From the NCBI RefSeq assembly GCF_011050415.1, contig NZ_DRFS01000003.1:62001-126000 (forward strand): DNA of 64,000 bases. Reading direction: 5' to 3'. The position numbers and the translations under genes were made by a program. The notes beneath the pieces are model-generated. The model was not told the DNA's origin, made no database searches, and saw only the letters and a program-made list of their open reading frames with translations. This document shows positions 46,040 to 53,342 of this stretch, piece by piece; position 1 is the stretch's first letter; every line of letters starts with the position of its first letter. This DNA comes from Halomonas sp. (GTDB lineage: Bacteria; Pseudomonadota; Gammaproteobacteria; Pseudomonadales; Halomonadaceae).

Positions 46040-46519
46040 ATGGCAGAGGCAATTTGGAGTGTTGGCAAGGTGGCAAAGCGCTGCGGCATTAACGTCAGTA
46101 CCTTGCACTTTTATGAGCAGCAAGGCCTGATCCACAGCTGGCGCAATGCGGGCAATCAGCGCCGCTATAAACCAGAAGTGCTTAGGCGGATTTCGGTGAT
46201 CAAAGCCGCGCAGAAAGTCGGCGTGAGTCTGGAAGAGATCAAGCGAGCCTTTGAATCACTGCCCAATAACCGCACACCGACGGTTGAAGACTGGCAGCAG
46301 CTTTCAAAACAATGGCAGCAGATGCTCGATGGCCGGATTGCTTATCTGCAAAAGCTACGCGATAACCTAGCGGGTTGCATAGGCTGTGGTTGCCTGAGCA
46401 TGACAAATTGCCCGCTCTATAACCCTGACGACAAGCTGGCTGAATCTGGTAGTGGACCAGTTCTTCTGGATCAGGCGGAGCAGAAAGCGAGAGCCCAAAA
46501 CAAGCCAAAAGGTGAATAA
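46040..46519 (+). CDS. soxR: Redox-sensitive transcriptional activator SoxR
   Basis: A 159-aa MerR-family regulator with a [2Fe-2S] cluster. The winged HTH is at the start (VGKVAKRCGINVSTLHFYEQQGLIHSWRNAGNQRRYKP), followed by a dimerisation coil; the cluster-binding Cys set is CIGCGCLSMTNCPLYNP (C-x2-C-x-C-x5-C), exactly SoxR. It senses redox-cycling compounds or superoxide and should switch on the divergent VOC/flavodoxin pair; no soxS is seen, as in most non-enteric bacteria. ATG 46040 has AGGAG 6 nt upstream; the ATG at 46013 would overlap the box region. Confidence 0.95.
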   Translation: MAEAIWSVGKVAKRCGINVSTLHFYEQQGLIHSWRNAGNQRRYKPEVLRRISVIKAAQKVGVSLEEIKRAFESLPNNRTPTVEDWQQLSKQWQQMLDGRIAYLQKLRDNLAGCIGCGCLSMTNCPLYNPDDKLAESGSGPVLLDQAEQKARAQNKPKGE

Positions 46520-46630
46520 TCGCCCTCAAGCCTTAAGTTTCAGACTCATTACGTCTGGACTCAGTTTTTGTTTAGAGCGATAGCAGGCAATATTTGCTCC
46601 AAAGCTTCATCGTTAGGCGCCTGCGTAACG

Positions 46631-47233
46631 TCACTCATGGGGTGAACGCCTGCTCAGCAAATCGTTGAGATGTGAGCGCACTTCCGGCCATTCCCCCTGA
46701 TGTAGGCTATACATGACGGTATCGCGGATTGTGCCATCGCGGCGCAGCTTGTGGCCACGAATCACGCCATCTTTCTTCGCGCCCAGGCGCTCAATAGCCC
46801 GCTGGCTCGCAAAGTTAAAATTATCGGTGCGCCAACCGACTACGTTACAACCCAGCGTTTCGAAAGCATGTGTCAACAGTAGTAACTTACACGTGGTGTT
46901 AACATGCGTTCGCTGCACGCGTTTGGCGTACCACGTATAGCCAATTTCCACTCGCTTTTCAGCGGGTAGAATATCGTGATAACTCGTGGAGCCAACCACC
47001 GTACCACTAGCCTCTTCAATGACAGCGAAAGCGAGGTGGTGGCCTTCCTCAAAGCTTTTTAGCGCAGTATCAATGTAGCCCCGCGTCTCCTCGGGCGCAG
47101 GCACCGATGTGATGCGGAGGTTCCACAACTCGCCATCCGCAGCCGCAGCGCGCAGGCCGGGTTCGTGGTCGAGTGTTAATGGCACCAGCTTAATACCGTG
47201 CGCGGCTAGCGTAATAGGTTTAACAAAGGCCAT
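46631..47233 (-). CDS. GNAT family N-acetyltransferase (RimJ/RimL-like)
   Basis: A 200-aa acetyltransferase of the ribosomal-protein-acetylating type: HGIKLVPLTLDHEPGLRAAAADGELWNLRI, then VEIGYTWYAKRVQRTHVNTTCKLLLLTHAFETLGCNVVGWRTDNFNFASQRAIERLGAKKDGVIRGH. The HVN loop region lacks a clear RxxGxG, which is normal in this branch. ATG 47233 is used; a TTG at 47242 would add three residues. Confidence 0.85.
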   Translation of the reverse strand: MAFVKPITLAAHGIKLVPLTLDHEPGLRAAAADGELWNLRITSVPAPEETRGYIDTALKSFEEGHHLAFAVIEEASGTVVGSTSYHDILPAEKRVEIGYTWYAKRVQRTHVNTTCKLLLLTHAFETLGCNVVGWRTDNFNFASQRAIERLGAKKDGVIRGHKLRRDGTIRDTVMYSLHQGEWPEVRSHLNDLLSRRSPHE

Positions 47234-47333
47234 GGCAACCAATTATCTCTTCGTGGGAAAAAGGAAGAACTGCCGCGACTCAGCACGTGCGGTTTAGTAA
47301 TCAGTTATTTCAATAGCATAGCGTATAGGTATA

Positions 47334-47356
47334 AAACAACCCGTTAGGTTGTCTTG
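47334..47356 (-). terminator. Intrinsic terminator after the P-loop kinase gene
   Basis: On the minus strand ACAACC-TAACG-GGTTGT is followed by TTTTAT; it lies about 20 bp after the stop codon of the kinase-like gene. Confidence 0.6.
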
Positions 47357-47371
47357 AAGTGCCAATCAACA

Positions 47372-47923
47372 TTAAACACTATCATCGATATGAGAACCGA
47401 CCCTCTCTATAAATGCGTCAGCTTCCTTGGGGCTTCTCAACCGAATGAAGCTTATGTGGCTTTGCCGGAATGAGCGATCTAAAGCTTCATATTTAACTTT
47501 GTTTCTTTTATAGCATCGAAAGAACCAAATAAAGATTGAATCTTTTGACATAAACGCCCTTCTGAATGACTCCCTATTTCCCGTACCTGGCCATAACTCT
47601 TCTTTTGTCACGGCCCGTGTGACCGTACGGTTTAGTAGCTGAAACAACGTCCTATGATATGAGTAGTCTAGCCAGATGACAGTGTCAGCATTGGCCCACT
47701 TGATTTGGTTGGTTCTACTATAGTTACCATCCAAAACCCATGTCTCGCCCGAAACCGCTATCTCCACTTTCGGAAAGAACTCTTCGTCACTTGATTCGAC
47801 CCACTCCGGTTTCCAGAAAAGCTGATCCATATGGATACAGGTATACCTAAGCTTATCAGCCAACCGATTAGCGAAAGTTGATTTACCACTACCGGTGGTT
47901 CCGATAACGTTTATCTTTTTCAT
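47372..47923 (-). CDS. Adenylate kinase-like P-loop NTPase
   Basis: A 183-aa P-loop protein: Walker A VIGTTGSGKSTFANRLA, Walker-B-like IWLDYSYHRTLFQLLNRTV, a specificity loop with HMDQLFWKPEW and a basic C-terminal helix. It resembles the FlaR/adenylate kinase-like family found scattered in bacteria; substrate unknown. Confidence 0.82.
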   Translation of the reverse strand: MKKINVIGTTGSGKSTFANRLADKLRYTCIHMDQLFWKPEWVESSDEEFFPKVEIAVSGETWVLDGNYSRTNQIKWANADTVIWLDYSYHRTLFQLLNRTVTRAVTKEELWPGTGNRESFRRAFMSKDSIFIWFFRCYKRNKVKYEALDRSFRQSHISFIRLRSPKEADAFIERVGSHIDDSV

Positions 47924-48114
47924 GTGCTAGACGTTACTCTTGCGTGCCTAAATGCCTTTGGCTCGATTAATTTCCCTATCGAAAACACTTCCCGCAGTTC
48001 TCTTCACAAATACGCGTCTTCGATGGTAGCCAGCTTTGTAGTGAGCCGTAGATAACAGCTGCCCTCTATATTTTGCGTGGCGTGTTGTTTTGCGTGACGT
48101 GGCCTGGTATGTAT

Positions 48115-48642
48115 CTACGGTTCAATGCGAATTGGAGTTCCGTTTGGCACTGCGCGCCAAATCTCTTCCATCGCAACATTAGTAACCGCGATGCAACCAT
48201 CGGTCCAATCCCACCGTTGGAGCAGGTGACCCAACCAGCCAAATCCGTTCATCTGACCATGGATCATGATCATTCCCCCAGGCGAAACACCACGCACCTC
48301 CGCCTGCGCTTGATCATGCTCGTTTGGGTATGAGACGTGGAGAGACAGATGAGCCATGCTGTTAGGGTTTCTCCAGTCGAGTACATAGTCGCCTTCAGGT
48401 GTCCGCTGATCACCTTCTTCCTGTTTGTGTCCAACCGGATTCCCCCCTAGCGCAATCCCATATTCACGGTAGGGCTCCCCATCTCTTAATAGATAAAGTT
48501 TCCGCTCTTCCTTAACAACCAGTACTGCCTCTGCCTGCGGAAGTTCTTCAGCAAACAACGCTGGCAAGCGGGAATCTGCAAAGTACACACCCACCCCAAG
48601 AGCCAGAACAATTAACAGGATTGCTATAAGTCTGTGACGCAC
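48115..48642 (-). CDS. L,D-transpeptidase (YkuD) family protein
   Basis: A 175-aa membrane-anchored enzyme: one N-terminal helix (LIAILLIVLALGVGVYFA), then a YkuD domain with LVVKEERKLYLLRDGEPYREYGIALGG, HG-type His in MIMIHGQMNGFG and catalytic Cys in WTDGCIAVTN. It should cross-link peptidoglycan (3-3) or attach lipoprotein. GTG 48642 with AAGG 8 nt upstream and directly after a GTTAAAG core is preferred; the frame to 48723 adds 27 residues that cover two hairpins. Confidence 0.82.
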   Translation of the reverse strand: MRHRLIAILLIVLALGVGVYFADSRLPALFAEELPQAEAVLVVKEERKLYLLRDGEPYREYGIALGGNPVGHKQEEGDQRTPEGDYVLDWRNPNSMAHLSLHVSYPNEHDQAQAEVRGVSPGGMIMIHGQMNGFGWLGHLLQRWDWTDGCIAVTNVAMEEIWRAVPNGTPIRIEP

Positions 48643-48733
48643 TTTAACCGCCTTAGGCAAACGCCGTGCGCATTCGCACGAACTTATGGTCGCCGCTGGG
48701 GCCACAGGCCCCAAATGACGCACCTTGTTAGAC
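48642..48733 (-). repeat. Tentative attC-like site upstream of the L,D-transpeptidase gene
   Basis: The minus strand has GTCTAAC (48733-48727, fits RYYYAAC) and GTTAAAG (48648-48642, the same core as the firm attC at 55539) 92 nt apart, enclosing two hairpins (GGGGCC/GGCCCC and CGTGCG/CGCACG). The arms next to the cores do not pair well, so this may be chance. Confidence 0.28.
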
Positions 48734-48756
48734 TCGTACTAATGATGCAAAAGTAC

Positions 48757-48867
48757 TTACAGAGCATCATTAGCAACTTGATTGTTTTGTAACCACTGAA
48801 CCGCTTGACTCGAAATAGTGATACGGCAAACGTGTACTTCTTCTTGAACCGAATAATTCAATTCCAT
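48757..48867 (-). CDS. Small ORF of 36 aa
   Basis: A 36-codon frame starting ATG (MELNYSVQEEVHVCRITISS...) and ending TAA, followed 24 nt later by the GTCTAAC core at 48733. It reads like the N-terminus of a larger protein or a truncated cassette gene; no recognised domain. It occupies a 300-bp AT-rich area that is otherwise free of genes. Confidence 0.35.
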   Translation of the reverse strand: MELNYSVQEEVHVCRITISSQAVQWLQNNQVANDAL

Positions 48868-49068
48868 AACGAGCTATTTAATAAAACTGAATTATAACTC
48901 AAAGATACAGCACGCAAAATTAATAAACCAGATCATAAAAAGCAAAATCTTCTATAAAAAATCACTTACCATTCATTTAATGAATGCCTTTAATTTCACC
49001 AAAAAAGTCGCCATTCGGTACTAGGAAGCTAATTGCACAATTCGAGCAACGAACGACTGCTTTTACGC

Positions 49069-49074
49069 TATAAT
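49069..49074 (+). promoter_or_regulatory. Sigma-70 -10 box of the DEAD-box helicase gene
   Basis: A perfect TATAAT at 49069-49074 predicts a start near 49081 and a 45-nt, T-rich leader before the helicase ATG. No strong -35 box at 17 bp is visible. Confidence 0.5.
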
Positions 49075-49125
49075 GCATCATTTTTTATTTTCGACACACC
49101 TTACGACGATCTGTCAGGGCGCCTT

Positions 49126-50322
49126 ATGCCATTTGCAAAGCTAGGATTATCCACGCCTCTTGTTCAAGCGATTACCGAACTAGGTTACAACACCCCAACG
49201 CCCATCCAGGAACAAGCGATTCCTGCCATTCTTTCGGGTAACGACTTAATCGCCACCGCACAAACAGGCACAGGTAAAACCGCTGCCTTTGTTCTGCCAC
49301 TGCTAGAGCGATTCAGCAATGCAGGGACATTACGCGGAAAACGCATACGTGCGCTGATTCTCGTGCCGACCCGTGAGCTAGCGGTTCAGGTCGAAGCCAA
49401 TGCGGCTCAATACGCAAAACACACGCACCTAACCTCTATGGCAGTGTATGGCGGTGTGGATACCGACGCTCAAAAAGAGCGTCTAATTAAAGGGGTGGAT
49501 ATTCTGGTCGCCACGCCGGGCAGATTGCTTGATTTGGCGCATCAGCGTGCGCTGCACTTTGATGAACTTAAGGTCATGGTACTGGACGAAGCGGACAGAA
49601 TGGTCGACATGGGGTTTGTCGACGATATCAAGAAAATCATAGATCGCCTGCCTGAAGAACGTCAGAACCTACTGTTTTCGGCCACCATGACCGACGACGT
49701 TCGCGCCCTCGCTTACGATTTTTCAGATAGCAAGATGACCGATCTGGCGGCTGAAATATCCATTTCTCCCAACATCCGCGCCGCCACGAATATTAAACAG
49801 TGGCTAATTACAGTAGACAAAGACACCAAGTCCGCCTTGTTGAGTCACTTAATCAACGAAGAAAAGTGGGATCAGGCGCTTATTTTTATCGAGACAAAAC
49901 ACGGTGCGGCCAAGCTGGTTAGTCAACTAGCAAAACGCGGCATCACAGCGGATTCCATTCATGGCGATAGAAGCCAAGCGATGCGCGAAAAGATTTTGGA
50001 TCAGTTCAAATCTGGCGAGCTAAAGTACTTGGTCGCCACGGGGGTTGCCGCCCGTGGTCTGGATATCGGTGAACTGAGTCGTGTGGTGAATTACGATTTA
50101 CCTTTCAAGCCAGAAGACTACATCCATCGCATTGGCCGAACCGGCCGTGCGGGCGCCTCAGGCGAAGCCATCTCTTTCGTCACCCTGGGCGACTTTAAAA
50201 ATCTTTGTGCCATTGAAAGGCGATTAAAAAGCATTATTGAGCGCAAAGAGATTGCAGGCTTTCCTGTTCGAAAAGCAGTACCTGAATCAAACTTAAATTA
50301 TAATAAAAACAGTAATCGTTAA
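49126..50322 (+). CDS. DEAD-box RNA helicase (RhlE-like)
   Basis: A 398-aa helicase with all motifs: Q motif YNTPTPIQEQAIP, I AQTGTGKT, Ia PTRELAVQ, Ib TPGRLLD, II DEAD (VLDEADRMVD), III SAT, IV FIETK, V ATGVAARGLDIGELS, VI HRIGRTGR. Size and lack of a long C-tail suggest RhlE. It remodels RNA at the ribosome or degradosome, often in the cold. ATG 49126 has AGGG 7 nt upstream and the normal RhlE start; the ORF extends to 49033 without family similarity. Convergent with the Rho paralogue and sharing its terminator. Confidence 0.93.
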   Translation: MPFAKLGLSTPLVQAITELGYNTPTPIQEQAIPAILSGNDLIATAQTGTGKTAAFVLPLLERFSNAGTLRGKRIRALILVPTRELAVQVEANAAQYAKHTHLTSMAVYGGVDTDAQKERLIKGVDILVATPGRLLDLAHQRALHFDELKVMVLDEADRMVDMGFVDDIKKIIDRLPEERQNLLFSATMTDDVRALAYDFSDSKMTDLAAEISISPNIRAATNIKQWLITVDKDTKSALLSHLINEEKWDQALIFIETKHGAAKLVSQLAKRGITADSIHGDRSQAMREKILDQFKSGELKYLVATGVAARGLDIGELSRVVNYDLPFKPEDYIHRIGRTGRAGASGEAISFVTLGDFKNLCAIERRLKSIIERKEIAGFPVRKAVPESNLNYNKNSNR

Positions 50323-50334
50323 AAATTTACCCAA

Positions 50335-50370
50335 GAAGCTCACCTCTTAAAAAAGGTGAGCTTCTTTATT
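50335..50370. terminator. Bidirectional terminator between the helicase and Rho-paralogue genes
   Basis: GAAGCTCACCT and AGGTGAGCTTC form an 11-bp perfect stem with an 8-nt A-rich loop; T-run follows on the plus side and the mirror on the minus side. Confidence 0.85.
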
Positions 50371-50379
50371 ATAGGCACT

Positions 50380-51336
50380 TCACGAATCGGGTAAAAACAC
50401 ATCTAATAGCTCGGCATTAGTGGGATGTTTATCCAATAACTCAAGTAACTTCTGCGCGCCTTCTACTGGCTTAAGCGTTGTCAAACCTCTACGCAACGTC
50501 CTTACTTTTTCAATATCCTTTGCATCAATCAAAAGCTCTTCACGACGGGTACTGCTTTTAGCAATATCGATCGCCGGAAAAATCCGTTGATTGGCCACAT
50601 CCCGGGATAACACCAGTTCCATATTGCCCGTGCCCTTGAACTCCTCGAAAATCACCTGATCCATACGGCTTCCCGTATCTACCAGCACGGTGGCCAGAAT
50701 GGTTAGCGATCCCCCGTTTTCGATCTTTCTCGCGGCACCAAACAGTTTTCGAGGTATTTCCATGGCTCGGGAATCCAGTCCACCCGACATAGTGCGACCA
50801 TTGCCCCGCTGCTCGGCATTATGAACGCGCGAGAGTCTGGTGAGAGAGTCGATCACGATCATCACATTATGACCGTCACCCGCTTGCTCACGAGCCTTCT
50901 TAAGAAGCTTATCTGCCATACTTACATGGTGTGTGTAGCTCTCGTCTGAGGACGATGCATGGACTTCTGCCGAAACGCTGCGCTTAAAATCCGTCACTTC
51001 TTCAGGGCGCTCATCAATCAGCAAGGCATACAGCTTTATATCAGGATGAGCCTCGGCCACGGCCTGACAGATATGTTTTAACATCGTCGTTTTACCAGAG
51101 CCTGGCGGCGCAACAATCAACCCACGCTGCCCCATCCCAATGGGCGTAATCAAATCCATCGCTCGCACAGTGCGCTGCTGAGAACCAGGCTCTAAATAAA
51201 TGCGTGGGGAAGGATGAATAGCGACGCCATTTAAAAAACGTTTTTCGGGATCATTAGGGAATTGATCTTCCACTTCATCGGCGGGCTTGGCATCTATCTC
51301 TCTTTTCGCCTTCAAACCTAGTATTTGTCTCGCCAT
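50380..51336 (-). CDS. Short Rho paralogue without N-terminal RNA-binding domain
   Basis: A 318-aa hexameric-helicase-type ATPase aligned to the C-terminal motor of transcription terminator Rho. Visible Rho motifs: RGLIVAPPGSGKTTMLKHI (Walker A), LLIDERPEEVTDFKRSV, VIVIDSLTRLSRVHN-like Walker B segment, GGLDSRAMEIPRKLFGAARKIENGGSLTILATVLVDTGSRMD (Q/R loops) and EEFKGTGNMEL. Rho of E. coli is 419 aa; here the N-terminal helix bundle and cold-shock-like RNA-binding domain (about 120 residues) are missing, and a TAA stands in frame 8 codons before the ATG. Either a genuine short paralogue or a truncated copy; an IS1182 remnant abuts it upstream. Confidence 0.85.
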   Translation of the reverse strand: MARQILGLKAKREIDAKPADEVEDQFPNDPEKRFLNGVAIHPSPRIYLEPGSQQRTVRAMDLITPIGMGQRGLIVAPPGSGKTTMLKHICQAVAEAHPDIKLYALLIDERPEEVTDFKRSVSAEVHASSSDESYTHHVSMADKLLKKAREQAGDGHNVMIVIDSLTRLSRVHNAEQRGNGRTMSGGLDSRAMEIPRKLFGAARKIENGGSLTILATVLVDTGSRMDQVIFEEFKGTGNMELVLSRDVANQRIFPAIDIAKSSTRREELLIDAKDIEKVRTLRRGLTTLKPVEGAQKLLELLDKHPTNAELLDVFLPDS

Positions 51337-51394
51337 AATATTGTTGGGTCGCCTTTAATAGCCTGACTTTATGGAATATTGAATTTATGAAATA

Positions 51395-51572
51395 GCTGAT
51401 CATAGACAGCCGAGCGGTCTCATCGTTGCGGTACTTGGCATGGAAAATGGTTAAGTCTAATTTGTGCGCAAACAGGTGATACACCGCGTGCTCAAAGGTA
51501 CCGGGTTGGGGCTGATCTTGGTAGTTGATCACCACCAGAAATTAGCCGTCTACGGCGTTTTTCTACAGCCTC
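51395..51572 (-). mobile_element. IS1182-family end fragment with transposase N-terminus
   Basis: At 51572 the minus strand begins GAGGCTGTAGAAAAACGCC, the same terminal repeat as the element at 53343-54099. It continues through a deleted start region into VVINYQDQLQPGTFEHA-like codons (here VINYQDQPQPGTFEHAVYHL) and stops matching near 51395 (ETARL-YD). An ~80-bp deletion removes the normal transposase start. Degenerate. Confidence 0.7.
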
Positions 51573-51662
51573 AATGACCGAGCTTTGCGGCAATTTTGGC
51601 GCCGCCCAGTTAGAGAAAGCGATAGAGAAATTGTCCGGCAACAGCGATTGGTTACGCATCAT
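51492..51662 (-). CDS. 56-aa ORF overlapping the yoeB stop
   Basis: ATG at 51662 overlaps the toxin stop (ATGA), giving a frame MMRNQSLLPDNFSIAFSNWA... whose last third runs through the IS end. It may be the remains of a third gene of the toxin cassette, truncated and extended by the element. Not a recognised family. Confidence 0.3.
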   Translation of the reverse strand: MMRNQSLLPDNFSIAFSNWAAPKLPQSSVIEAVEKRRRRLISGGDQLPRSAPTRYL

Positions 51663-51922
51663 TCATAGTGGCTCCAAAGCCGGAGGACTTTTACCACTTG
51701 CTTATCTTCGAGTACTTGGTACACCAAACGATGCTGGATATTGATGCGACGAGAATAAGCTCCCGCAAGATCGCCAATTAGCTTTTCAAACGGAGGCGGT
51801 TTGCGGTAAGGGTCTTCAGCAACGAGTTCCAACAACTCCTGAGCTTTTAGCTTGAGACCACTAGAGGCTAGTTTCTTTGCGTCTTTCTGAGCTTGTTTGG
51901 TGTAGATCAACTTCCATGTCAC
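51659..51922 (-). CDS. yoeB: YoeB-type toxin (Txe family)
   Basis: An 87-aa RelE-superfamily ribosome-dependent mRNA endonuclease. Start TWKLIYTKQAQKDAKKLASSG, FEKLIGDLAGAYSRRINIQHRLVYQVLE with catalytic Arg/His, and the terminal LRLWSHYE with the Tyr-Glu of YoeB. It overlaps the antitoxin gene by 4 nt. Lies in the integron cassette region, where such pairs stabilise arrays. Confidence 0.92.
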   Translation of the reverse strand: MTWKLIYTKQAQKDAKKLASSGLKLKAQELLELVAEDPYRKPPPFEKLIGDLAGAYSRRINIQHRLVYQVLEDKQVVKVLRLWSHYE

Positions 51923-52161
51923 CAGTCCAGCTCCTCATCGCACTCATCCACGGGGGTATCCATCCCCTCACGAATAGACTCACGCATTCCAGGTACAGAT
52001 AGCAGGAAAAGTGTTTCTTGAATGGCTGACCAGTCTTCTTCGGATACCAAGACAGCCTTGTTCCGCTTGCCCATAATGACAATTGGTTGATGGGACTCGG
52101 CAGTTTCGTCAATCAACTTATAAAGGTTGCTGCGCGCCTCAGTCGCTGTGATTCCAGTCAT
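51919..52161 (-). CDS. yefM: YefM/Phd-type antitoxin
   Basis: An 80-aa Phd/YefM antitoxin: ITATEARSNLYKLIDETAESHQPIVIMGKRNKAVLVSEEDW (dimeric DNA-binding domain) then an acidic disordered tail that neutralises the toxin. GAGGTG upstream of the ATG; a palindromic operator overlaps the promoter region. Confidence 0.92.
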   Translation of the reverse strand: MTGITATEARSNLYKLIDETAESHQPIVIMGKRNKAVLVSEEDWSAIQETLFLLSVPGMRESIREGMDTPVDECDEELDW

Positions 52162-52178
52162 GACGCACCTCTATGCGT

Positions 52179-52193
52179 GATTAACTTTTAATC
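52179..52193. promoter_or_regulatory. Palindromic operator candidate of yefM-yoeB
   Basis: GATTAA-CTT-TTAATC is a perfect inverted repeat 18 bp before the yefM start, the position where YefM-YoeB binds to autoregulate. Confidence 0.5.
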
Positions 52194-52219
52194 AAGTGTA
52201 CGCTTTAGAGCACGTACGT

Positions 52220-52303
52220 CAAGACGGACGCTTTGTATAGCGTGGAGGCCACCGCCGCGGCGAGGCTTTATCGCGCAGCGTCCGATGGACCTATGGGTTA
52301 TGC
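52220..52303 (-). repeat. Degenerate attC site at the end of the 341-aa gene
   Basis: The 5' core GCATAAC (52303-52297) contains the gene's stop codon TAA, a classic cassette arrangement. Inside, GGACGCT and AGCGTCC can pair as arms and enclose a GC-rich palindrome, but no GTTRRRY core closes the site. Confidence 0.5.
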
Positions 52304-53323
52304 GTCATGTGGTTTTTCCAGTCGAGCTCGAAGCTCGCCTTCTGAGGCGAAGCGCTCCACTTCGACATTTCCATTTATGTGGCGATACAGAAACGAATGG
52401 CTTAATGCCGCAGGAGCCGCACCCGATCCAAAAACAAAATATTCGTTTGGAGACTTCATTTCGAGGTGCACCGATACACTTTCAATCTTGTGCTCTTCAG
52501 CGAGGGACGCAAGCTGGTTACTCAACAATGCGCGTTCCTTCTCGCGGTTTAAATGCTGTGAAGCGCAATCGAAGTAGGCGATCAAAGCACTTTCGACAAT
52601 CAGTCCCTCCTCCTTCGTCGGAATTTCGTCAATCATTGAATTGGCGACCACGAAGTGCAACCCGCAAGCATCATTATTTGCGTTCGACAGCACCTTAAAT
52701 AGATTTATGAAGACGAAAAAGTCGTTCTCCTCATTCGACACGTTGTAAAGCGTGTCAGTGATGCCGCGATGCTTTCGGCTAAGAGGTCTGACAGCGGGGT
52801 CTTTTGTAATCCCGACATAGTGCACTTGGGTGGCTATACCCATCCCAATATCGAAAGCTTGAAGAAAATCGTGAACCGAGAATGTTTCGGATACATTGTC
52901 GCTGTGAGTAATGCGAATAAAACGCTCTGAAACTTCAACTCTAGGCGTTATTGGACAGCCATCTGGGCCGCAGAATTTGATCTTTATTGTGTGGCGCTTC
53001 CTATCTCTACCCACCAGAAGAGTAATGACCAGCCATTTCTTCCAAAATGAGTACTTAGGTGGGCGGGTCGTATCAAAGCGGACCTTGACCCGGGAAGCGA
53101 AGAAGTAGATAAATCGTTTCTCGAGTGTCTGTTCAACCCTGGCCCTGAGGTGTTTGAGTTGCGACGAAATACTGTCTTTTGTGTCTACAAAATCCGGGGG
53201 GTTAACAATCAGGTCGTACCAGTAGCAAGAGGACTGCACAAGGGTGACATACCAGTCTTTTGTCGACCCAGCGTAGGCTGGATTGGATGCGAGATTACCA
53301 AGATAACCACGAGACACTGGCAC
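52298..53323 (-). CDS. Cassette-borne hypothetical protein (341 aa)
   Basis: A soluble protein of 339-341 aa without a recognised family. N-terminal half has WYDLIVNPPDFVDTKDSISSQ, a basic stretch (RVKVRFDTTRPPKYSFWKKWL, GRDRKRHTIKIKF) and strands. The middle has VHYVGITKDPAVRPLSRKHRG, which looks like the start of a GIY-YIG-type nuclease core but lacks the first GIY. The C-terminus is helical. The stop lies inside an attC core and a GTTATGC core precedes the start, so it is a complete gene cassette. GTG 53323 or better GTG 53317 (AGGAG 8 nt upstream) as start. Confidence 0.6.
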   Translation of the reverse strand: MPVSRGYLGNLASNPAYAGSTKDWYVTLVQSSCYWYDLIVNPPDFVDTKDSISSQLKHLRARVEQTLEKRFIYFFASRVKVRFDTTRPPKYSFWKKWLVITLLVGRDRKRHTIKIKFCGPDGCPITPRVEVSERFIRITHSDNVSETFSVHDFLQAFDIGMGIATQVHYVGITKDPAVRPLSRKHRGITDTLYNVSNEENDFFVFINLFKVLSNANNDACGLHFVVANSMIDEIPTKEEGLIVESALIAYFDCASQHLNREKERALLSNQLASLAEEHKIESVSVHLEMKSPNEYFVFGSGAAPAALSHSFLYRHINGNVEVERFASEGELRARLEKPHDA

Positions 53324-53335
53324 TGCTCCTATGAC

Positions 53336-53342
53336 GCATAAC
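53336..53342 (-). repeat. attC core GTTATGC (second half of the IS-split attC)
   Basis: The minus strand reads GTTATGC immediately before the 341-aa gene and right after the IS end; with 54100-54155 it reconstitutes one attC interrupted by the insertion. The 3-bp GTT occurs on both sides of the element. Confidence 0.7.

Noticed and set aside
41843-47371. attC sites between the small genes left of the helicase
   Set aside because: No paired RYYYAAC/GTTRRRY cores with complementary arms were found; ordinary intergenic spacers and terminators instead.
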